Positions 62,112-64,000 of a DNA stretch of 64,000 bases are shown in pieces. The position numbers and the translations under genes were made by a program. The stretch's first letter is position 1, and every line of letters starts with the position of its first letter. Below the pieces are notes generated by a model. It had not been told where the DNA came from, made no database searches, and saw nothing but the letters and a program-made list of their open reading frames with translations. The DNA comes from Streptomyces sp. NBC_00289. GTDB lineage: Bacteria > Actinomycetota > Actinomycetes > Streptomycetales > Streptomycetaceae. The stretch is taken from contig NZ_CP108046.1 in the NCBI RefSeq assembly GCF_041435115.1, forward strand, positions 9,238,001 through 9,302,000, written 5' to 3'.

Positions 62112-64000
62112 TCAGCTCGTGTAGCAGCTGGTGAGGCCAGGGCGCCACGGGCAGGCGATCCCGGCGAAGCCGCCGTTGTCCACGACGTCGACGCTGAGCG
62201 TGTCACCGCCGCGCAGTACCTGCCGGTCCTGGACGAGCCCGTCGACGCCGTCCCGGATCGTCTGGACCAGCCACCTTCCGGAGCCGATGGACAGCGGTAC
62301 CCCGGCCGTGTGGGCGGCACCGGCGTAGACCCCGCCCAGGAACCAGCGGTTGCCGCTGCGGCGGGCGAGGACGGCCTCCTGCCCGGGCCGGCCGGCGAGC
62401 AGTCGGGTGTCGTCCCACGCGGCGGGGACCTGGTCGAAGAAGGTCCGGGCGAGCGGCCGGGCGTCGTACGACTCGGGGGTGCCCGCGAACATCTGGAGGC
62501 CCGACTCGTAGGCGACCGCGAGTCCGACCTCGGCCGCGTCGGAGTTGGGGCGCATGCCGACGCGCTGGAAGCCGCCCGGGGTGAAGTCCATGGAGCCGAT
62601 GACGTTGCGGGTGAACGGCAGTGTGGTGAGGTGGGCGGCGGTGTTGGTCCGCTTCTCCTCGCCGCCGACGCCTTCCAAGGTCATGACCTGCGGCCAGGTG
62701 CGCTGGATGCCCTTGGGGATCGTCGAACCGTGGAAGTCGATCATCAGGTGGTGCGCGGCCGTCTCCTTGAGGATGGCGTCGTACCACTGGAGCATGGGCT
62801 GCGCCTCGGAGTTCATGAAGTCGATCTTGACGCCCTTGACGCCCCATCGCTCCAGGGTGGGCAGCCACTGGGCGCGTTCCTCAGGGGTGTCGAGGTCGCG
62901 CTGGTGGATCCAGACGACGATTCCGACGCCCTTGGCACGCGCGTAGTCGACGAGTTGGGGCATCCAGCTGTTGGTCTGCCAGTCGGGGTCGGTGGTGTCC
63001 CACTCGTCGGCCTTGAAGTACCAGCCCGCGTCGACGGCCTCGTAGGGCCAGTGCCGCTCGGCCGCGTAGTCGACGTAGGCCTTCTGCGCCGTGAGGCTCT
63101 GCCCGGCCGCGCGGCCGCCGGCCAGCCAGGTCCACAGCACGGTGCCGGGCCGGATCCAGGAGGAGTCGGCGACCTTGGAGGCGGCGGCGAGGTCGTCGGT
63201 GAAGGTGGACCGGGTGACGGTGGCGAGGTCGCCGGTGACCATCGCCCGCCACGGGGTGGCGAGGGGGCCGTCGGTCTGGACCCGGTCGTCGGCGAGCTTG
63301 ATCCGGTAGGTGCCGGTGCCCTGGTCGTGGGTGAGCCGGGCGCCGGAGTAGGCGCCGGTGAGGTCGGACTCGGCGAGCAGGGTGTAGCCGCCGTCGGTCG
63401 AGAACAGCGCCTGGTCCGAGTACGCGCCGGTCGGTGCGCTCGCGGCGGTGTACTGGGCGAACTGGCCCTCGTTGTCGACGCGGTAGGTGCCGAGCCACGC
63501 GCTCGCGTCCGGCGGCAGGTTGAAGGCGGAGGTCTCGCCGAGGACGGCGCCGTACCCGGCGGGCAGGACGTATCGGTAGGCGACGCCGTCGGCGGAGGCG
63601 CGGACCACGAGGTCGAGCCGGGCACCCGCGGCGGTGGCGAACGACAGGCGTGTCTCGTTCATGTGGACGAGGCGGTCCAGTCGTTTGCCGGACTTCGTCC
63701 GGTACCGCTCGTCGACCTGTCGGTTCCTGCGGTGCAGGAAGCGCAGCCCCTGGGAGAGGTCGGCCTGCTCGGTGACGATGCCGACGGGCGACGGCTCGAT
63801 GACCGTACGGCCGCCGCGGGACACCGACAGGCTCAGCGTGCCGGTCGCTCCGTCCAGGGAGACCCGTGCGCGTGGTTCGCGAGCCGCCGCGGCGGCTCGC
63901 TCGGGGCCGGCTACGGCCCATGCGTGATCGGGGGAGCCGACGTCCTGGCCGGCGCTCGCGGGTGCGGTCGTGAGGAGTGTGGCCGCCAGTGTGGCGCAGA
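62112..64000 (-). CDS. Secreted GH97 glycoside hydrolase (5' end outside window)
   Basis: The frame runs to the right edge; the visible N-terminal end (CATLAATLLTTAPASAGQD) is the last part of a signal peptide, so only a few codons are missing. 628 residues are seen. GH97 layout: N-terminal beta-sandwich (SLSVSRGGRTVIEPSPVGIV ... AYRYVLPAGYGAVLGETSAFNLP), central (beta/alpha)8 barrel (GTVLWTWLAGGRAAGQSL, YEAVDAGWYF, GVGIVVWIHQ, GVKGVKIDFMNSEAQPMLQWYD, MIDFHGSTIPKGIQRTWPQVMTLEGVGGEE, RNVIGSMDFTPGGF), then a C-terminal sheet. The Asp of VKIDFMN is where retaining GH97 members carry their nucleophile, suggesting an alpha-galactosidase-like rather than SusB-like inverting enzyme; not certain. Confidence 0.9.
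   Translation of the reverse strand, partial: CATLAATLLTTAPASAGQDVGSPDHAWAVAGPERAAAAAREPRARVSLDGATGTLSLSVSRGGRTVIEPSPVGIVTEQADLSQGLRFLHRRNRQVDERYRTKSGKRLDRLVHMNETRLSFATAAGARLDLVVRASADGVAYRYVLPAGYGAVLGETSAFNLPPDASAWLGTYRVDNEGQFAQYTAASAPTGAYSDQALFSTDGGYTLLAESDLTGAYSGARLTHDQGTGTYRIKLADDRVQTDGPLATPWRAMVTGDLATVTRSTFTDDLAAASKVADSSWIRPGTVLWTWLAGGRAAGQSLTAQKAYVDYAAERHWPYEAVDAGWYFKADEWDTTDPDWQTNSWMPQLVDYARAKGVGIVVWIHQRDLDTPEERAQWLPTLERWGVKGVKIDFMNSEAQPMLQWYDAILKETAAHHLMIDFHGSTIPKGIQRTWPQVMTLEGVGGEEKRTNTAAHLTTLPFTRNVIGSMDFTPGGFQRVGMRPNSDAAEVGLAVAYESGLQMFAGTPESYDARPLARTFFDQVPAAWDDTRLLAGRPGQEAVLARRSGNRWFLGGVYAGAAHTAGVPLSIGSGRWLVQTIRDGVDGLVQDRQVLRGGDTLSVDVVDNGGFAGIACPWRPGLTSCYTS

Overview
The window looks like a stretch of Streptomyces chromosome. 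It has very high G+C with the usual third-position bias. Its families are typical of the genus: AfsR/SARP regulators with BTAD domains, mycothiol-type maleylpyruvate isomerase homologues, MmyB-type XRE regulators, an Rpf-like transglycosylase, a MhuD-type haem mono-oxygenase, a GH11 xylanase followed by a CE4 acetyl-xylan esterase, a PaaX regulator and actinobacterial DUF proteins. I see no rRNA, tRNA, CRISPR array, complete insertion sequence or prophage. It reads as ordinary accessory chromosome rather than an inserted island.

Layout. 1-6.3 kb: end of an AfsR-like ATPase regulator, a VanX-like D-Ala-D-Ala dipeptidase, a secreted NlpC/P60 endopeptidase with two SH3-like repeats, and an alpha/beta hydrolase with a cysteine nucleophile. 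6.3-6.9 kb: a compact toxin-antitoxin pair with its own operator. 7-11 kb (minus strand): a short Rpf-like lysozyme, a family-9-like pectate lyase under a LacI-type operator, and a GCS2-type glutamate-cysteine ligase. 11.3-17.5 kb: an MmyB-type regulator divergent from two SDR genes and a tautomerase, a MhuD-like haem-degrading enzyme, a Ser/Thr kinase, and an operon of cysteine-free L33, L31 and L36. 17.6-30.9 kb: nadE, a mycothiol-dependent-type enzyme, a FUSC membrane protein, an amino-acid deaminase/aldolase divergent from a TetR regulator around a 43-nt palindrome, an ion transporter with a CBS protein, a frameshifted PucR/CdaR regulator, a methyltransferase and a RecQ helicase.

31-44.7 kb: an SDR and a baeRF/Rv2629-like protein, two small conserved proteins, the remnant of a CYP152-type P450, a large M4 metalloprotease with a P-domain, a TerD protein fused to a PD-(D/E)XK-like domain, an ArsR-SRPBCC regulator with a DinB-like partner, a frameshifted hypothetical gene and another SDR. 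44.7-47.3 kb: a xylan-degradation operon (xlnB-like and axeA-like) whose two carbohydrate-binding modules are nearly identical in DNA, preceded by xylanase-type operator motifs. 47.6-64 kb: an anti-sigma-type ATPase, a TrhA/hemolysin III membrane protein, a beta-lactamase-like serine hydrolase, a dehalogenase-like hydrolase divergent from a second BTAD regulator, a second MmyB-SDR pair, PaaX, a secreted hydrolase with a near-consensus promoter, a DHA2 exporter, a TPR membrane protein, a lipoprotein, a DUF6191 protein and a GH97 glycosidase running off the right edge.

Working together. Extracellular polysaccharide attack (pectate lyase, xylanase, acetyl-xylan esterase, GH97) and cell-wall turnover (P60, Rpf, dipeptidase) dominate the secreted set. 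Many genes are divergent regulator-enzyme pairs with visible palindromes between them. Three genes are broken (PucR-like, a hypothetical at 43 kb, the P450). Short tandem repeats sit in at least six intergenic regions. The most unusual protein is the TerD/nuclease-like fusion; the clearest self-contained system is the toxin-antitoxin pair with its operator.
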